A stretch of DNA of 64,000 nt from Terriglobia bacterium. GTDB lineage: Bacteria > Acidobacteriota > Terriglobia > Bryobacterales > Bryobacteraceae. The stretch lies in assembly GCA_020073145.1 (NCBI GenBank), contig JAIQFS010000003.1:146678-210677 (forward strand), written 5' to 3'. The notes below the pieces were generated by a model. It did no database searches, was not told the origin of the DNA, and saw nothing but the letters and a program-made list of their open reading frames with translations. Positions 24,157 to 33,333 of the stretch are shown piece by piece; position 1 is the first letter of the stretch, and each line of letters opens with the position of its first letter. The position numbers and the translations under genes were made by a program.

Positions 24157-24579
24157 GTTCGCTGGCCCCCTCGCAGCGATCAATGCGGCCGCGCCAGAAA
24201 CGCGGCGTCTCATGATTGTATAGGATGCTGGCGGGGCCAGGTGGGAACCGGCTGGCGTGATTAGAGTGAACGGGAGCGGGAGATTCAAGCGTGTCGTGAT
24301 CTTGCGGTTGTAGCTTTCTTCTTCGCAGGGAGGTGTGGATGAATGTCTGGTTTGACTGGTTCCGAAAGAAAACTGCCTGGCGAAAAGACGAAGGCGAAGG
24401 CCTCGCTATCCGACATCGGCTTCGCCACCTGCGCGGACCGACCGACCTTCCCCCCGCTATACTCGAAACGTACCACCCACAGATTCTTCCGACGAGGCTT
24501 TTTCTAGCGGATGGCGGGCTGGCCTTGACGGCCGCGAGCGCGACCTCCTATACTCCGGGCAGAGGGACAGGAGGGAACC
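24157..24579. other. Divergent intergenic region, kinase / HD protein
   Basis: 423 bp without a supportable gene. A TATACAAT box on the minus strand (24216-24223) could be the -10 of the kinase, without a good -35. A reading frame from ATG 24339 has a strong GGGAGG before it but turns into Arg/Gly-rich sequence that runs into the next gene, and an opposite 63-codon frame ends in a Lys/Arg-rich tail; neither resembles a known protein. Confidence 0.4.
24525..24554 (+). promoter_or_regulatory. Predicted sigma-70 promoter of the HD-domain gene
   Basis: TTGACG (24525-24530), 18-bp spacer, TATACT (24549-24554): five of six and five of six matches to consensus, unusually good for this GC-rich window. 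Transcription would begin near 24561, giving a leader of about 19 nt that contains the AGGAGGG ribosome site. Confidence 0.65.
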
Positions 24580-25380
24580 GTGGACATCGATCGACAGGTG
24601 TTCCTGGCCGGTCTGGGCGGCCCCGCGGCCGCCGGCAGGATGAGCGATGAGGCCAAGGCCGACGCCCTGGAAGAGCACTTGATGACCCAGCTCAACCAGG
24701 CGCACCGGAAGTATCCCACCGCCGCCGAAGTGGCGCTGCAGATTGAAACCCGGCCGTTCCGGCGCGGCGCCGGCAACCTATTTGTGGCGACCCAAGGGAA
24801 TGTGAAGCGGCTGCCACCCATGCCGGAGAGGCCGACCCTCATCGACTTCTTCAAGCTTCGCTTCCACGAAACCGCCAACCACGTGCTGCAAAGCGCCAAT
24901 CGCGCCATGAACAACGGCATGCCGGAGGAGATCATTCTGGCCTGCCTCCTGCACGACACCGCGCTCGATCTGATCAAGGTGGACCATGGCTGGTGGGGCG
25001 CGCAGCTGTATGAGCCGTACGTCTCCGAGAAGGTCGCGTTCGCCATCCGTTACCACCAGGCGCTGCGCTTCTATGAGGACCTAGAGAACGGCTACGAATA
25101 CCCGGACCTGTATCGCCAGATGTTTGGCGTGGATTACCAGCCGGAGCCGTACATTGAGGCTACGTACCAGATGGTGCGTAAACACAAGTGGTATCTGGAG
25201 CCGCGCCTGGTGACGGTGAACGACCTGTACGCGTTCGAGCCCAACGTGAACCCGACGCTCGATCAGTTCACCGACATCATCGGCCGCCACTTCAAGCAGC
25301 CCAAGGAAGGCCTGGGGTACGACAACAGCCCCGTGGCGCACATGTGGCGGTCGATCGCGCGGCCGGATTCGCCGCTGTAG
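24580..25380 (+). CDS. HD-domain metal-dependent phosphohydrolase-like protein
   Basis: 266 residues from a GTG at 24580, supported by AGGAGGG 5 nt upstream. The central part reads as an HD domain: H96 in RFHETANHVL, the HD pair at 125-126 in LACLLHDTALDL, H136 in KVDHGWWGAQL and H149 in IRYHQALRF. HD proteins bind divalent metals and often cleave phosphate esters of nucleotides; this one has no accessory domain that would name a substrate. The N-terminal about 75 residues (with AHRKYPTAAEVALQI) and the C-terminal Tyr/Pro-rich part (YEYPDLYRQMFGVDYQPEPYIEATY) are specific to this group. Single gene with its own promoter. Confidence 0.7.
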   Translation: MDIDRQVFLAGLGGPAAAGRMSDEAKADALEEHLMTQLNQAHRKYPTAAEVALQIETRPFRRGAGNLFVATQGNVKRLPPMPERPTLIDFFKLRFHETANHVLQSANRAMNNGMPEEIILACLLHDTALDLIKVDHGWWGAQLYEPYVSEKVAFAIRYHQALRFYEDLENGYEYPDLYRQMFGVDYQPEPYIEATYQMVRKHKWYLEPRLVTVNDLYAFEPNVNPTLDQFTDIIGRHFKQPKEGLGYDNSPVAHMWRSIARPDSPL

Positions 25381-25389
25381 GGCGGCGGG

Positions 25390-26226
25390 TTATTCGTAAA
25401 ACGCCGGCGACTTCTTGATCTTTTCGTTGGCCAGGATGTCGTGCTGGATCCACAACTGCGCGTGCTTGGCTTTCAGGAACGCTTCCATCTTGGCCTTGGA
25501 CACCACTTCCTGCTGCGGATTGCCGAGATTGCCAAGGGGCGTGAAATCCTTGAGTGTGCGCTCGGCCGGATAGTGGTACAGGTCACCGCTCAGAACCAGC
25601 GGCCCGGTCTTCTTGAGGTTCACGAAGAGGGACTGGTGGCCGGGCGTGTGGCCGGGTGTGGCCACGATAACGACGCTGCCGTCCCCGAACACGTCGTAAT
25701 CGCCCTCGATGATTTTGGTCTTGCTGTTGCGGAGCGCGCTATACCGCGCGGCCCCGTTGATCGGAGTGGCCGGCGGCGTCTCGGGAAACATGGCGTCGCG
25801 CTCGGCCTGATGCACCAGCCAGGTGGACCCGGCGAATTCGTTGGCATTGGCGGAGTGGTCGTAGTGATAGTGCGAGAGGGCCAGGTAGGTGATGTCCGAT
25901 GGCTGATACCCGATCGCGGCGAACTGGCCGCGGAGCGTAGTGTGCACGGTAGCGCGGGCTTCGGTAGTTCCTTCGGGCTTGATCAGCTCATCGGGGATCA
26001 CGCCGGTATCCCAGAGCAGCGTGCCCCGCGGATGCACGATGAGGTATGCCAGCACCGACATATCGGTGGTGGTGACGCCGCGATCGAGCAGCGCCTTGGG
26101 ATTGCCGCTGACCAGGTGCCCGCAATCGAAGACGTAGAGGCGCACCGAAGACGGCGGTTTCGGTTGGGCCGCAGCGAGCGCCGCGCAGAGGGCAATCGGC
26201 AATGCCGTTCGACGTAAGAGTTTCAT
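25390..26226 (-). CDS. Secreted MBL-fold hydrolase, AHL lactonase-like
   Basis: 278 residues from ATG 26226 (MKLLRRTALPIALCAALAAAQ, signal peptide); four codons upstream another ATG exists. The metallo-beta-lactamase core has LSHYHYDHSANANEF (HxHxDH zinc site, about residue 123), VATPGHTPGHQSLF (third His) and LVLSGDLYHYP (bridging Asp), closing with a His in IQHDI. The N-terminal LYVFDCG and the spacing resemble N-acyl-homoserine lactone lactonases (AttM/AiiA group). Being exported, it may also act on other lactones or esters. Substrate is not determinable here. The small DLYHYP-type difference leaves quorum quenching only a possibility. Confidence 0.85.
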   Translation of the reverse strand: MKLLRRTALPIALCAALAAAQPKPPSSVRLYVFDCGHLVSGNPKALLDRGVTTTDMSVLAYLIVHPRGTLLWDTGVIPDELIKPEGTTEARATVHTTLRGQFAAIGYQPSDITYLALSHYHYDHSANANEFAGSTWLVHQAERDAMFPETPPATPINGAARYSALRNSKTKIIEGDYDVFGDGSVVIVATPGHTPGHQSLFVNLKKTGPLVLSGDLYHYPAERTLKDFTPLGNLGNPQQEVVSKAKMEAFLKAKHAQLWIQHDILANEKIKKSPAFYE

Positions 26227-26265
26227 GTACCCTCGCAATTCCGTTCAAGTCTATCGCGCCCGGCC

Positions 26266-26307
26266 GGTGGCATAAGGCTCCAGCCTTGTGCCCGCGCGCA
26301 GCGCGGT
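26266..26307 (+). repeat. Dispersed hairpin element, copy 1
   Basis: A 42-bp intergenic sequence that matches the element at 33101-33142 in 35 of 42 positions: GGTGGC, then an AAGGCTCCAGCCTT hairpin, then a CCGCGC-GCA-GCGCGG hairpin. It lies between the start of the lactonase-like gene and the end of the quinoprotein gene, and a GCCAC at about 26322 may close an outer stem. The first half also occurs at 45098. Confidence 0.65.
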
Positions 26308-26326
26308 TCTTGGCGCGGGGCGCCAC

Positions 26327-28309
26327 TTAACTCGGCAGCTTGAACGCGATCAACTCCGCCGCGAAACCCGGGCCGGCGATGGCCAGAACCACGTACTGCT
26401 TGCCGTTCAACATGTAAGTCATGGGGGTCCCGGTCTGGCCGGCGGGCATGTAGACCGCGCCCAGCTCCTTGCCGGTGGCCTTGTCGTAAGCGCGCAGCAT
26501 GGCGCCCACTTCGCCCGAGGGCGTGGTGAAGGTGCCGCGCTCGCCGGCGATGATGAGCGTCTTGGTGACCAGCACACTGAATACGCCCGCCCGGCCGGTG
26601 CGCGGAATGTTCACGCCCTTGAGCGCCGGGTGATTGCGGATATTGTCGGGCGTTTCGCCATGGGCGATCTGCCAGAGAATGTCGCCCTTGTTGAGGTCGA
26701 TGGCGCTGATTTGGGCGTAGGGCGGCTTGTCCAGCGGCAACCCTTGCACGGTGAGACCGCCCGCGCCCCCGCGGCCGCCGGTGCGCGGCGCCGCGCTTCC
26801 CGAGATGTACCGCATGTCGGAACGGTTGTTGTCCGGAGGCACCAGCCCCAGCGAGCTCAGCGATTTTTGCGAGGGCACGTACGCGATGTGGCTTTCGGGG
26901 TCGAAGGCGCCGCCGGCCCAGTTGGTGCCGCCGCCCGCTGTAGCCAGTGCCAGCGTCGCGTAGGGGCCTTCCGGCTTGCTCACCACCGGCGGGGTGAAGA
27001 TCGGCCCGAGCTTGTATTTGGAAACCAGTTGCACCGCCTCGGCATGCAGCTCGGGAGTGAAGTTGATGAGGTCATCCATGGTGAAGCCCTGCCGGTCATA
27101 CGCCGGAGGCTTGACCGGGAACGGCTGCGTGGGCGAATACCACTCGCCGGGGACCTCCCCCTTCTCCACCGGCCGCTCCTGCATCCCGAAGATGGGCTGG
27201 CCGTTCTCGCGATTGAAGACATACAGGAAGGCCTGCTTGGTGGGCTGCGCCAGGGCGTGAACTAGGCGCCCATTCTGCGTGATGTCCACCAGGATGGGAG
27301 CGTCCGGGATGTCCATATCCCAGATGCCGTGGTGCACCAGTTGATAATGCCACTTGCGCTGGCCGGTCTTTAAATCGACGGCCACCACGGACTCGCCAAA
27401 CAACCCGTTGCCGGGGCGATGGCCGCCGTAGTAATCGCCCGTGGGCAACTCGACGGGGATGTACGCCATGCCGAGCTGCTCGTCGACGCTGATCTGGCCC
27501 CATGCGCCAGTGTTGCCGGTGTAGTCGGCGGAATCCTGCTCCCAGGTGTTATAGCCGAACTCGCCCGGTTTGGGAATGGTGTGGAAGATCCACAGGCGCT
27601 TGCCGGTGAGGGCGTCAAACGCGCGGACGTAGCCTTTCACGTTGGCTTTGCCGGTGGGCACGCCGCCCGGCTTGTGGGCCGCGCCGACGATGATGGTATT
27701 GCCGGCGACCACGGGCGCGGCGTGAAGCCCGATCTCGCTCGACTCCAGATCGATGATCTGATCGTCATCGGTCTTCAGATCGACCGCGCCGCTGTTGCCG
27801 AAGCTGGAGATCGGGTTGCCGGTCTGGGCGTTCAATTCCACCAGCCGGTAGCCGGGGGTCACGTACACGATGCGCTCTTCGGTGCCGTTGGTCCAATAGG
27901 CCAGGCCGCGGCCGGAGAGTTTCCGCGGCGCGACATCCCCGCGCTTGCCTTCTTTTTCGCCGTGTACCCAGAGCAGTTCGCCGGTGGCGGCGTCGAGCGC
28001 CACCACATCGCGCCGCGTGCCGGCGGTGGAGTAGATCACCCCCTTGACCATCAGCGGCGTCCCTTCGAAGTTGTACTCGGGCGTGGGCCCGAGGTTGTCG
28101 GTCTTGAAGCGCCAGGCCACTTGCAGCTTGCTGAAATTGCCGCCGTTGATCTGGTCGAGAGGGGAGTAGTGCGTGTTCCCGAGGTCTCCGCCGTAGGTCC
28201 GCCACTCTCCGTTCTTGGCCCCCGATTGCGCCGTGACGGGCAGGGTGCCCCACAGCAGGCTCACCGCCAGAGCCGTATTTCCGAGCCCTCGAGCCACCAT
28301 ACGATTCAT
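26327..28309 (-). CDS. PQQ-dependent quinoprotein dehydrogenase (beta-propeller)
   Basis: 660 residues, signal peptide (LGNTALAVSLLWGTLPVTAQ). Eight-bladed propeller features of membrane or periplasmic quinoprotein glucose/alcohol dehydrogenases are visible: EWRTYGGDLGNTHYSPLDQI at the mature N-terminus, LDAATGELLWVH, VRAFDALTGKRLWIFHTIPKPGEFG, HHGIWDMDIPDAPILVDI, ANRENGQPIFGMQERPV-type text, GGTNWAGGAFDPES, and a C-terminal YMLNGKQYVVLAIAG. No cytochrome c domain and no N-terminal membrane bundle, so electrons must pass to a separate acceptor. PQQ biosynthesis genes are not in the window. Homologues oxidise sugars or alcohols; substrate unknown. Confidence 0.9.
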   Translation of the reverse strand: MNRMVARGLGNTALAVSLLWGTLPVTAQSGAKNGEWRTYGGDLGNTHYSPLDQINGGNFSKLQVAWRFKTDNLGPTPEYNFEGTPLMVKGVIYSTAGTRRDVVALDAATGELLWVHGEKEGKRGDVAPRKLSGRGLAYWTNGTEERIVYVTPGYRLVELNAQTGNPISSFGNSGAVDLKTDDDQIIDLESSEIGLHAAPVVAGNTIIVGAAHKPGGVPTGKANVKGYVRAFDALTGKRLWIFHTIPKPGEFGYNTWEQDSADYTGNTGAWGQISVDEQLGMAYIPVELPTGDYYGGHRPGNGLFGESVVAVDLKTGQRKWHYQLVHHGIWDMDIPDAPILVDITQNGRLVHALAQPTKQAFLYVFNRENGQPIFGMQERPVEKGEVPGEWYSPTQPFPVKPPAYDRQGFTMDDLINFTPELHAEAVQLVSKYKLGPIFTPPVVSKPEGPYATLALATAGGGTNWAGGAFDPESHIAYVPSQKSLSSLGLVPPDNNRSDMRYISGSAAPRTGGRGGAGGLTVQGLPLDKPPYAQISAIDLNKGDILWQIAHGETPDNIRNHPALKGVNIPRTGRAGVFSVLVTKTLIIAGERGTFTTPSGEVGAMLRAYDKATGKELGAVYMPAGQTGTPMTYMLNGKQYVVLAIAGPGFAAELIAFKLPS

Positions 28310-28393
28310 GCCTCTCTCCTTCCGCGCTCCCTAGACCCGGCGCGACACTGTCGAAAGATTATATCCGAAAGGGATACGAGACGGGCCGTATCC

Positions 28394-29317
28394 TCAAGCC
28401 ACTGGGTGGAACGCGTAGCGGAAGCCGTTCTCCGCAAGACCGCGCAATTCCGCTTCGCTGAACCCGAACGTCTTCGCGGCCAGCCCGTATTCTCCGACCA
28501 GCGAGCAGCGGAACATCGCGGGATCGTCCGTGTTCAGCACGATCGGCACGCCCGCATCGAAGATTCGGCGCACCGGATGCTCTTCGACGCGCTTCACGAC
28601 GCCCGTCACCAGGTTGCTCGTAATGCAGATTTCGAGCGGAATGTTGTGCTCGCGGAGGTGCTTCAGCAATGCCGGGTCCTGGATGGCCGCGATGCCGTGG
28701 CCGATCCGCTCCGCGCCTAACGCGAGCGCCGCCCAGATGGATTCTGGGCCCATGCTCTCTCCCGCGTGCGCCGTCAGACGAAGGCCGGCCCGCTTGGCAT
28801 AGGCGAAGACCTCGGTGAACCACTCGGCGGGGCCGCGCTCCTCGCTGCCGCCGATCCCGTAGGCCACCACGCCCTGGTGGCTCCGCTCGGCTGCGAACTC
28901 GGCCACGCGCATTGCCGGCTCCACTCCAAACTGGCGGACCGCATCCAAAATCCAACGCACTTCGACGGGGGAGCCCGCGGCCGCGCCTCGCACCGCATCG
29001 AAGATCGGCGCGAAATCCTCCCCTTTCCAGAGAACCACGCCCGCCGCCACGATAATTTCCGCGTAGCGCACGTTCTGCGCGGCCAGGCGTTCCAGCAGGC
29101 GGCGGGTGACCAGCGCGTAGTCTTTGGGCGTCCGCAGCCGCTTGCCCACGGCGCCGAAGGCCTTCAAGAACGCATCGAAATCGGCGTACTCATACAGGGC
29201 GCGGAAGTCCTCCATCGGCGTGTCCGGATCCAGCTCGTGCAGCGTCTCCGGTTCCACCGAACCCTCCAGGTGCACGTGCAGCTCCGCTTTTGGCAAATCC
29301 AGCAGGAAATCGGCCAT
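28394..29317 (-). CDS. add: Adenosine deaminase
   Basis: 307 residues. Zinc and catalytic motifs are in order: KAELHVHLEGS (HxH, about residue 13), RLTAHAGESMGPESIW (His and Glu, about 175-190), ERIGHGIA (His, about 207) and VLNTDDPAMF (Asp-Asp, about 264). This is the adenosine/adenine deaminase superfamily; length and HAGE motif fit add, which converts adenosine to inosine in purine salvage, though adenine deaminase or a 6-aminodeoxyfutalosine deaminase cannot be excluded by sight. The start is only 19 bp from the divergent glgB start. Confidence 0.85.
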   Translation of the reverse strand: MADFLLDLPKAELHVHLEGSVEPETLHELDPDTPMEDFRALYEYADFDAFLKAFGAVGKRLRTPKDYALVTRRLLERLAAQNVRYAEIIVAAGVVLWKGEDFAPIFDAVRGAAAGSPVEVRWILDAVRQFGVEPAMRVAEFAAERSHQGVVAYGIGGSEERGPAEWFTEVFAYAKRAGLRLTAHAGESMGPESIWAALALGAERIGHGIAAIQDPALLKHLREHNIPLEICITSNLVTGVVKRVEEHPVRRIFDAGVPIVLNTDDPAMFRCSLVGEYGLAAKTFGFSEAELRGLAENGFRYAFHPVA

Positions 29318-29336
29318 ACTTGTCTATTAGCCTCTC

Positions 29337-31511
29337 ATGACTGCCGAAGAGATAGAAGCAATTGTCGGCGGATTTCACGGCGACGCATTCCGGATCCTGG
29401 GGCCCCACGCCATCCGCAACAAGGCCGCCCACGAACAATGGGAGGTCCGCGCGTTTCTGCCGCAGGCGGAATCCGCGGAAGTCCGTTCGGAAGACCGGCG
29501 CATCCCCATGGCCAAGAAGCACCACGACGGCCTGTTTGCGGCCGTTTTGGAGGGGGAGCCAGGCCGTTACAGCCTTCGCGCGCGCCTGTCGGACGGGCGT
29601 GAAATCGAATTCGAAGACCCCTACCGCTTCGGCGCCCAGCTTTCCGATTCCGATCTCCGCCTGCACACCGAAGGTACCCTCTACGAAGGCTACCGCACGT
29701 TTGGCGCGCATGTGACCTGTGTCGAAGGAGTGCCGGGCGTGCGCTTCGCGGTGTGGGCGCCCAACGCCATCAACGTCACGGTCGTGGGCGAGTTCAACGA
29801 TTGGGACACCCGCCGCCACCCCATGCGATTGCGCAGCGGCGGCGTCTGGGAGATCTTCCTGCCCGGCCTGGGCGAGGGCGCCGCGTACAAATATCATGTC
29901 CGCTCCCGCTTCGTCGGCCACCAACAGCTCAAGGCCGATCCCTACGAATTTTATTCGGAAGCCCCGCCGAAAACGGCTTCCATCGTGTGGGACACGGCCA
30001 AGTATCCATGGAACGACGCCGCGTGGCTGGAGTCGCGCGCGCGCACGGATTGGCTCAAAGCGCCGATGTCCATCTACGAAGTGCACGCCGAATCCTGGCT
30101 GCGCGGCCCGCAGGGGCAGCCTCTCACCTACCGCGAGATGGCGGTGAAGCTGGTGGCCTATGTAAAACAGATGGGCTATACGCATATCGAGCTGTTGCCC
30201 ATCATGGAGCACCCGTTCTCGGGATCGTGGGGCTACCAGGTCCTCGGCTATTTCGCCCCCACGGCGCGATTTGGCAATCCCGATGACTTCAAACACCTGG
30301 TGGACACCTGCCACCAGGCCGGTATCGGGGTGATCGTCGATTGGGTTCCCGCCCATTTCCCCAAAGACGCGCATGGCCTGGCCTTCTTCGACGGCACGGC
30401 CCTCTATGAGCACGCCGACTGGCGCAAGGGCGAGCACCACGACTGGGGCACGCTCATCTTCAACTACGGCCGCAATGAGGTGCGCTCGTTCCTTATTTCC
30501 AACGCCCTGTTCTGGCTGAAGGAATATCACATCGACGGGCTGCGGGTGGACGCGGTCGCTTCCATGCTCTATCTCGATTATTCGCGCAAGCCCGGCGAAT
30601 GGATTCCCAACCAGTCCGGCGGCAACGAGAATCTGGAAGCCATCGATTTTCTGCGGCGCTTCAATGAACTGGCCCACAAGATCCCGGGCGTGTTCACGCT
30701 GGCGGAGGAATCCACCGCCTTTCCCGGAGTCTCCAAACCGGTCTACCTCAACGGGCTCGGCTTCACGTTCAAGTGGAACATGGGCTGGATGCACGACATG
30801 CTGGCGTACTTCCGCGAGGACCCGGTCAACCGCAAGCACCACCACAACCACATCACCTTCGGCCTGCTGTACGCGTTTCACGAGAATTTCGTCCTGCCCA
30901 TCTCGCACGACGAGGTGGTGCATGGCAAAGGCTCGCTGCTCAACAAAATGCCCGGTGACGAGTGGCGTCAATTCGCCAACGCGCGCGCTTTCCTGGCGTA
31001 TATGTGGGCGCATCCGGGCAAGAAGCTGTTATTCATGGGCCAGGAGATCGGCCAACGCGAGGAGTGGAATTACCATGTGGGAGTGCGCTGGGAGCTGCTC
31101 GAGTTCGATTTTCATCGCAAGCTGCAGACTCTGGTGCGCGAGCTGAACCGCCTGTACCGCGCCAACCCCGCGCTCCACCAGGTGGACTTTCACCACTCGG
31201 GATTCGAGTGGGTCGATTTCCATGACGCCGACCACTCCGTGATCGCCTTCCTGCGGCGGGCCGAAGACCCCAACGATTTTCTCCTCTTCTGCTGCAACTT
31301 CACGCCGGTGGTCCGCCAGGGCTACGACTTCGGAGTGCCGGAAGAGGGAGCTTACGAAGAGGTCTTGAACACGGATTCGGAATGTTTCGGCGGGTCGAAC
31401 ATCACCAGCGGCGGCGTGATTCTCTCGCGGCCGGTGCCCAAGCATCAGCGCCCGCAGAGCATTCGCGTGACGCTCCCGCCGCTGGCGGTGGTGGCGTACC
31501 GCAAGCGTTGA
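29337..31511 (+). CDS. glgB: 1,4-alpha-glucan branching enzyme
   Basis: 724 residues, full length GH13_9. N-terminal N1/CBM48 modules ([11 protein letters not shown] near residue 14; [30 protein letters not shown] near 135) precede the (beta/alpha)8 barrel with all four conserved regions: [27 protein letters not shown] (catalytic Asp), EESTAFPGV (catalytic Glu) and [15 protein letters not shown] (transition-state Asp). It makes alpha-1,6 branches in glycogen. No other glg gene is adjacent. No clear Shine-Dalgarno before ATG 29337, but the protein N-terminus agrees with the family. The FAD oxidoreductase starts 3 bp after the stop. Confidence 0.97.
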   Translation: MTAEEIEAIVGGFHGDAFRILGPHAIRNKAAHEQWEVRAFLPQAESAEVRSEDRRIPMAKKHHDGLFAAVLEGEPGRYSLRARLSDGREIEFEDPYRFGAQLSDSDLRLHTEGTLYEGYRTFGAHVTCVEGVPGVRFAVWAPNAINVTVVGEFNDWDTRRHPMRLRSGGVWEIFLPGLGEGAAYKYHVRSRFVGHQQLKADPYEFYSEAPPKTASIVWDTAKYPWNDAAWLESRARTDWLKAPMSIYEVHAESWLRGPQGQPLTYREMAVKLVAYVKQMGYTHIELLPIMEHPFSGSWGYQVLGYFAPTARFGNPDDFKHLVDTCHQAGIGVIVDWVPAHFPKDAHGLAFFDGTALYEHADWRKGEHHDWGTLIFNYGRNEVRSFLISNALFWLKEYHIDGLRVDAVASMLYLDYSRKPGEWIPNQSGGNENLEAIDFLRRFNELAHKIPGVFTLAEESTAFPGVSKPVYLNGLGFTFKWNMGWMHDMLAYFREDPVNRKHHHNHITFGLLYAFHENFVLPISHDEVVHGKGSLLNKMPGDEWRQFANARAFLAYMWAHPGKKLLFMGQEIGQREEWNYHVGVRWELLEFDFHRKLQTLVRELNRLYRANPALHQVDFHHSGFEWVDFHDADHSVIAFLRRAEDPNDFLLFCCNFTPVVRQGYDFGVPEEGAYEEVLNTDSECFGGSNITSGGVILSRPVPKHQRPQSIRVTLPPLAVVAYRKR

Positions 31512-31514
31512 GTC

Positions 31515-33092
31515 ATGGCGAAATATGACGCCATCGTCATCGGCGGTGGGCACAACGGCCTCGTGACGGCCGCGTACCTGGCCCGCGCCGGGCGCACGGT
31601 GCTGGTGCTGGAGCGCCGCGAACTGGTGGGCGGCTGCGCCGTCACCGAAGAAATCTGGCCGGGATACAAGGTCTCGACCGGCGCCTATCTGGCCAGCCTC
31701 CTGCAGGAGCGCATTGTCCGCGAGCTCGAGCTGGAACGGTTCGGCTACCATGTGGACGCCAAGGACCCCGCTTTCTTTTCCGTTTTTCCCGGCGGACGTT
31801 GTCTGTTCATGTGGCAGGACCGCGCCAAAACGCTGGCGGAGATCGCGAAGTTTTCCCGCCGCGACGCCGAGGCGTATCCGGCCTATGAAGACCAGCTCGA
31901 ACGCCTCGCGCGCGTGGTGGAAGAGCTGCTGCTGGTGACGCCGCCGCGGTTTCCCCCAGGGAGCGTGCTCGATTTCCTGGATTATCTGAAGCTCGCCGGA
32001 CGCCTGCGTGGCTTGAGTCCGAAAGACGTGGTGGCGCTGGTCAAGATCTTCACCCAGAGTGCCGCCGAGCTGCTGGACGAATGGTTCGAATCCGATGAAG
32101 TGAAGGTCACGCTGGCGACCGATGGCGTGATTGGCGCCAACGGCGGGCCGCGCTCTCCGGGCACGGCGTACATCCTGCTGCACCATTGCATGGGGGGCGT
32201 AGGCGGACACCGCGGGTTGTGGGGTTTTGTGAAAGGCGGCATGGGCGCGGTTTCGGAAGCCATCGCGGCTTCGGCTCGCGCCCAGGGCGCGGTGATCCGC
32301 ACCGGCGCCGCGGTTCGCCGGGTGCTCACGCGGAACGGGCGGGCGTATGGCGTCGCGCTCGAGAATGGCGAGGAAATCGAGGCCGGCCTGATCGCGTCGA
32401 ACCTCGATCCCAAAGTGACCTTCCTGCGCTTGGTCGAACCCGGCGCGCTCGACCCGGAGTTCGTGGCGGCCATCAGAAACTTTCGCAGCGAGGGCACCAG
32501 CGCCAAAATCAACCTGGCCTTGACGGGCCTGCCCGAGTTCACGGCGCTGCCGGGCGCTCCCGGGCCGCAGCACCGCGCCACCATGCACATCTGCCCCAAC
32601 ATCGAATACGTGGAACGCGCCTGGGACGACGCCAAATACGGCCGCCCCTCCGAACGTCCCCTGTTGGAGCTGACCATTCCCACCATGTACGATCCATCGC
32701 TCGCGCCCGCGGGCCGCCACATCATGGGCATCTTTCTGCAGTACGCGCCCTATACCCTCCGCGAAGGCACATGGGACGAGATCCGCGAGCCCTTCGGCGA
32801 CCGCGTCATCGATCTGATCGCCGAATATGCTCCCGACATCCGGTCGCTCATCGAGCACCGCCAGGTGCTGACGCCGCTCGATCTGGAGCGCCGCTTCGGC
32901 ATCACCGGCGGCAACATCTTCCATGGAGAAATGAGCCTGGACCAGATGTTTGTGATGCGCCCCGTCGCGGGCTGGGCGCGCTACCGGACGCCGGTTGCGG
33001 GCCTGTACCTGTGCGGCTCCGGCGCACACCCCGGCGGCGGCGTCATGGGCGCGCCCGGGTACAACTGCGCGCGCGAGATGCTGAAGGGATGA
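31515..33092 (+). CDS. FAD-dependent oxidoreductase, phytoene desaturase-like
   Basis: 525 residues. N-terminal FAD-binding Rossmann motif YDAIVIGGGHNGLVTAAYLARAGRTVLVLERRELVGGCAVTEE; C-terminal SGAHPGGGVMGAPGYNCAREML is the flavin-contact motif seen in carotenoid desaturase/isomerase (CrtI)-like and PYROXD2-like proteins. The middle has the ..GGMGAVSEAIAASARAQGAVIRTGAAVRRVLTRNGRAYGVALENGEEI segment typical of the family. CrtI-type enzymes desaturate carotenoids, but this PYROXD2-like subgroup is widespread without carotenoid genes and its reaction is unknown; no crt genes lie nearby. Start is 3 bp after glgB, so likely co-transcribed. Confidence 0.88.
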   Translation: MAKYDAIVIGGGHNGLVTAAYLARAGRTVLVLERRELVGGCAVTEEIWPGYKVSTGAYLASLLQERIVRELELERFGYHVDAKDPAFFSVFPGGRCLFMWQDRAKTLAEIAKFSRRDAEAYPAYEDQLERLARVVEELLLVTPPRFPPGSVLDFLDYLKLAGRLRGLSPKDVVALVKIFTQSAAELLDEWFESDEVKVTLATDGVIGANGGPRSPGTAYILLHHCMGGVGGHRGLWGFVKGGMGAVSEAIAASARAQGAVIRTGAAVRRVLTRNGRAYGVALENGEEIEAGLIASNLDPKVTFLRLVEPGALDPEFVAAIRNFRSEGTSAKINLALTGLPEFTALPGAPGPQHRATMHICPNIEYVERAWDDAKYGRPSERPLLELTIPTMYDPSLAPAGRHIMGIFLQYAPYTLREGTWDEIREPFGDRVIDLIAEYAPDIRSLIEHRQVLTPLDLERRFGITGGNIFHGEMSLDQMFVMRPVAGWARYRTPVAGLYLCGSGAHPGGGVMGAPGYNCAREMLKG

Positions 33093-33100
33093 TGACCCAG

Positions 33101-33142
33101 GTGGCGCATGGCTCTTGCCTTGCGCCCGCGCGAAGCGCGGTG
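33101..33142 (+). repeat. Dispersed hairpin element, copy 2
   Basis: 42 bp starting 9 nt after the FAD oxidoreductase stop, matching copy 1 in 35 of 42 positions, with the same GGTGGC start and the CGCGC-GAA-GCGCG hairpin near the end. The remaining 190 bp up to the GDPD gene hold no convincing gene. A 34-codon minus-strand stretch ending at 33152 (IQDLDSVGLITPEVEAGL) has protein-like composition and could be a remnant. Confidence 0.65.
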
Positions 33143-33333
33143 GGTTCGGCTCTACTCTGGGGCGCGGATCTCCGCGAGCCGGCGGCGCAACTCGGCGGAC
33201 AATCCCGCCTCCACTTCCGGAGTGATTAAGCCAACGCTGTCCAGATCCTGGATATGCACGCGGTCAACAGTTGTTCCACGTGTTCGTCGTACGCAGTTGC
33301 GGAAATCACGGCTGCAAGCTTCAGTATACCGGC

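Noticed and set aside
24285..24476. 63-codon minus-strand frame with Lys/Arg-rich tail (AKKKATTARSRHA)
   Set aside because: Overlaps a divergent promoter region, lacks a ribosome site and resembles no known small basic protein well enough.
24339..24650. Frame from ATG 24339 with strong ribosome site
   Set aside because: After about 15 residues it becomes Arg/Gly-rich, crosses the HD gene's promoter and overlaps that gene in another frame.
32080..32095. T-loop-like GGTTCGAATCC
   Set aside because: It lies inside the intact FAD oxidoreductase reading frame and has no other tRNA parts around it.
33152..33262. Minus-strand remnant IQDLDSVGLITPEVEAGL
   Set aside because: Protein-like but only 34 codons, no start, no family recognised; too short to call a pseudogene.
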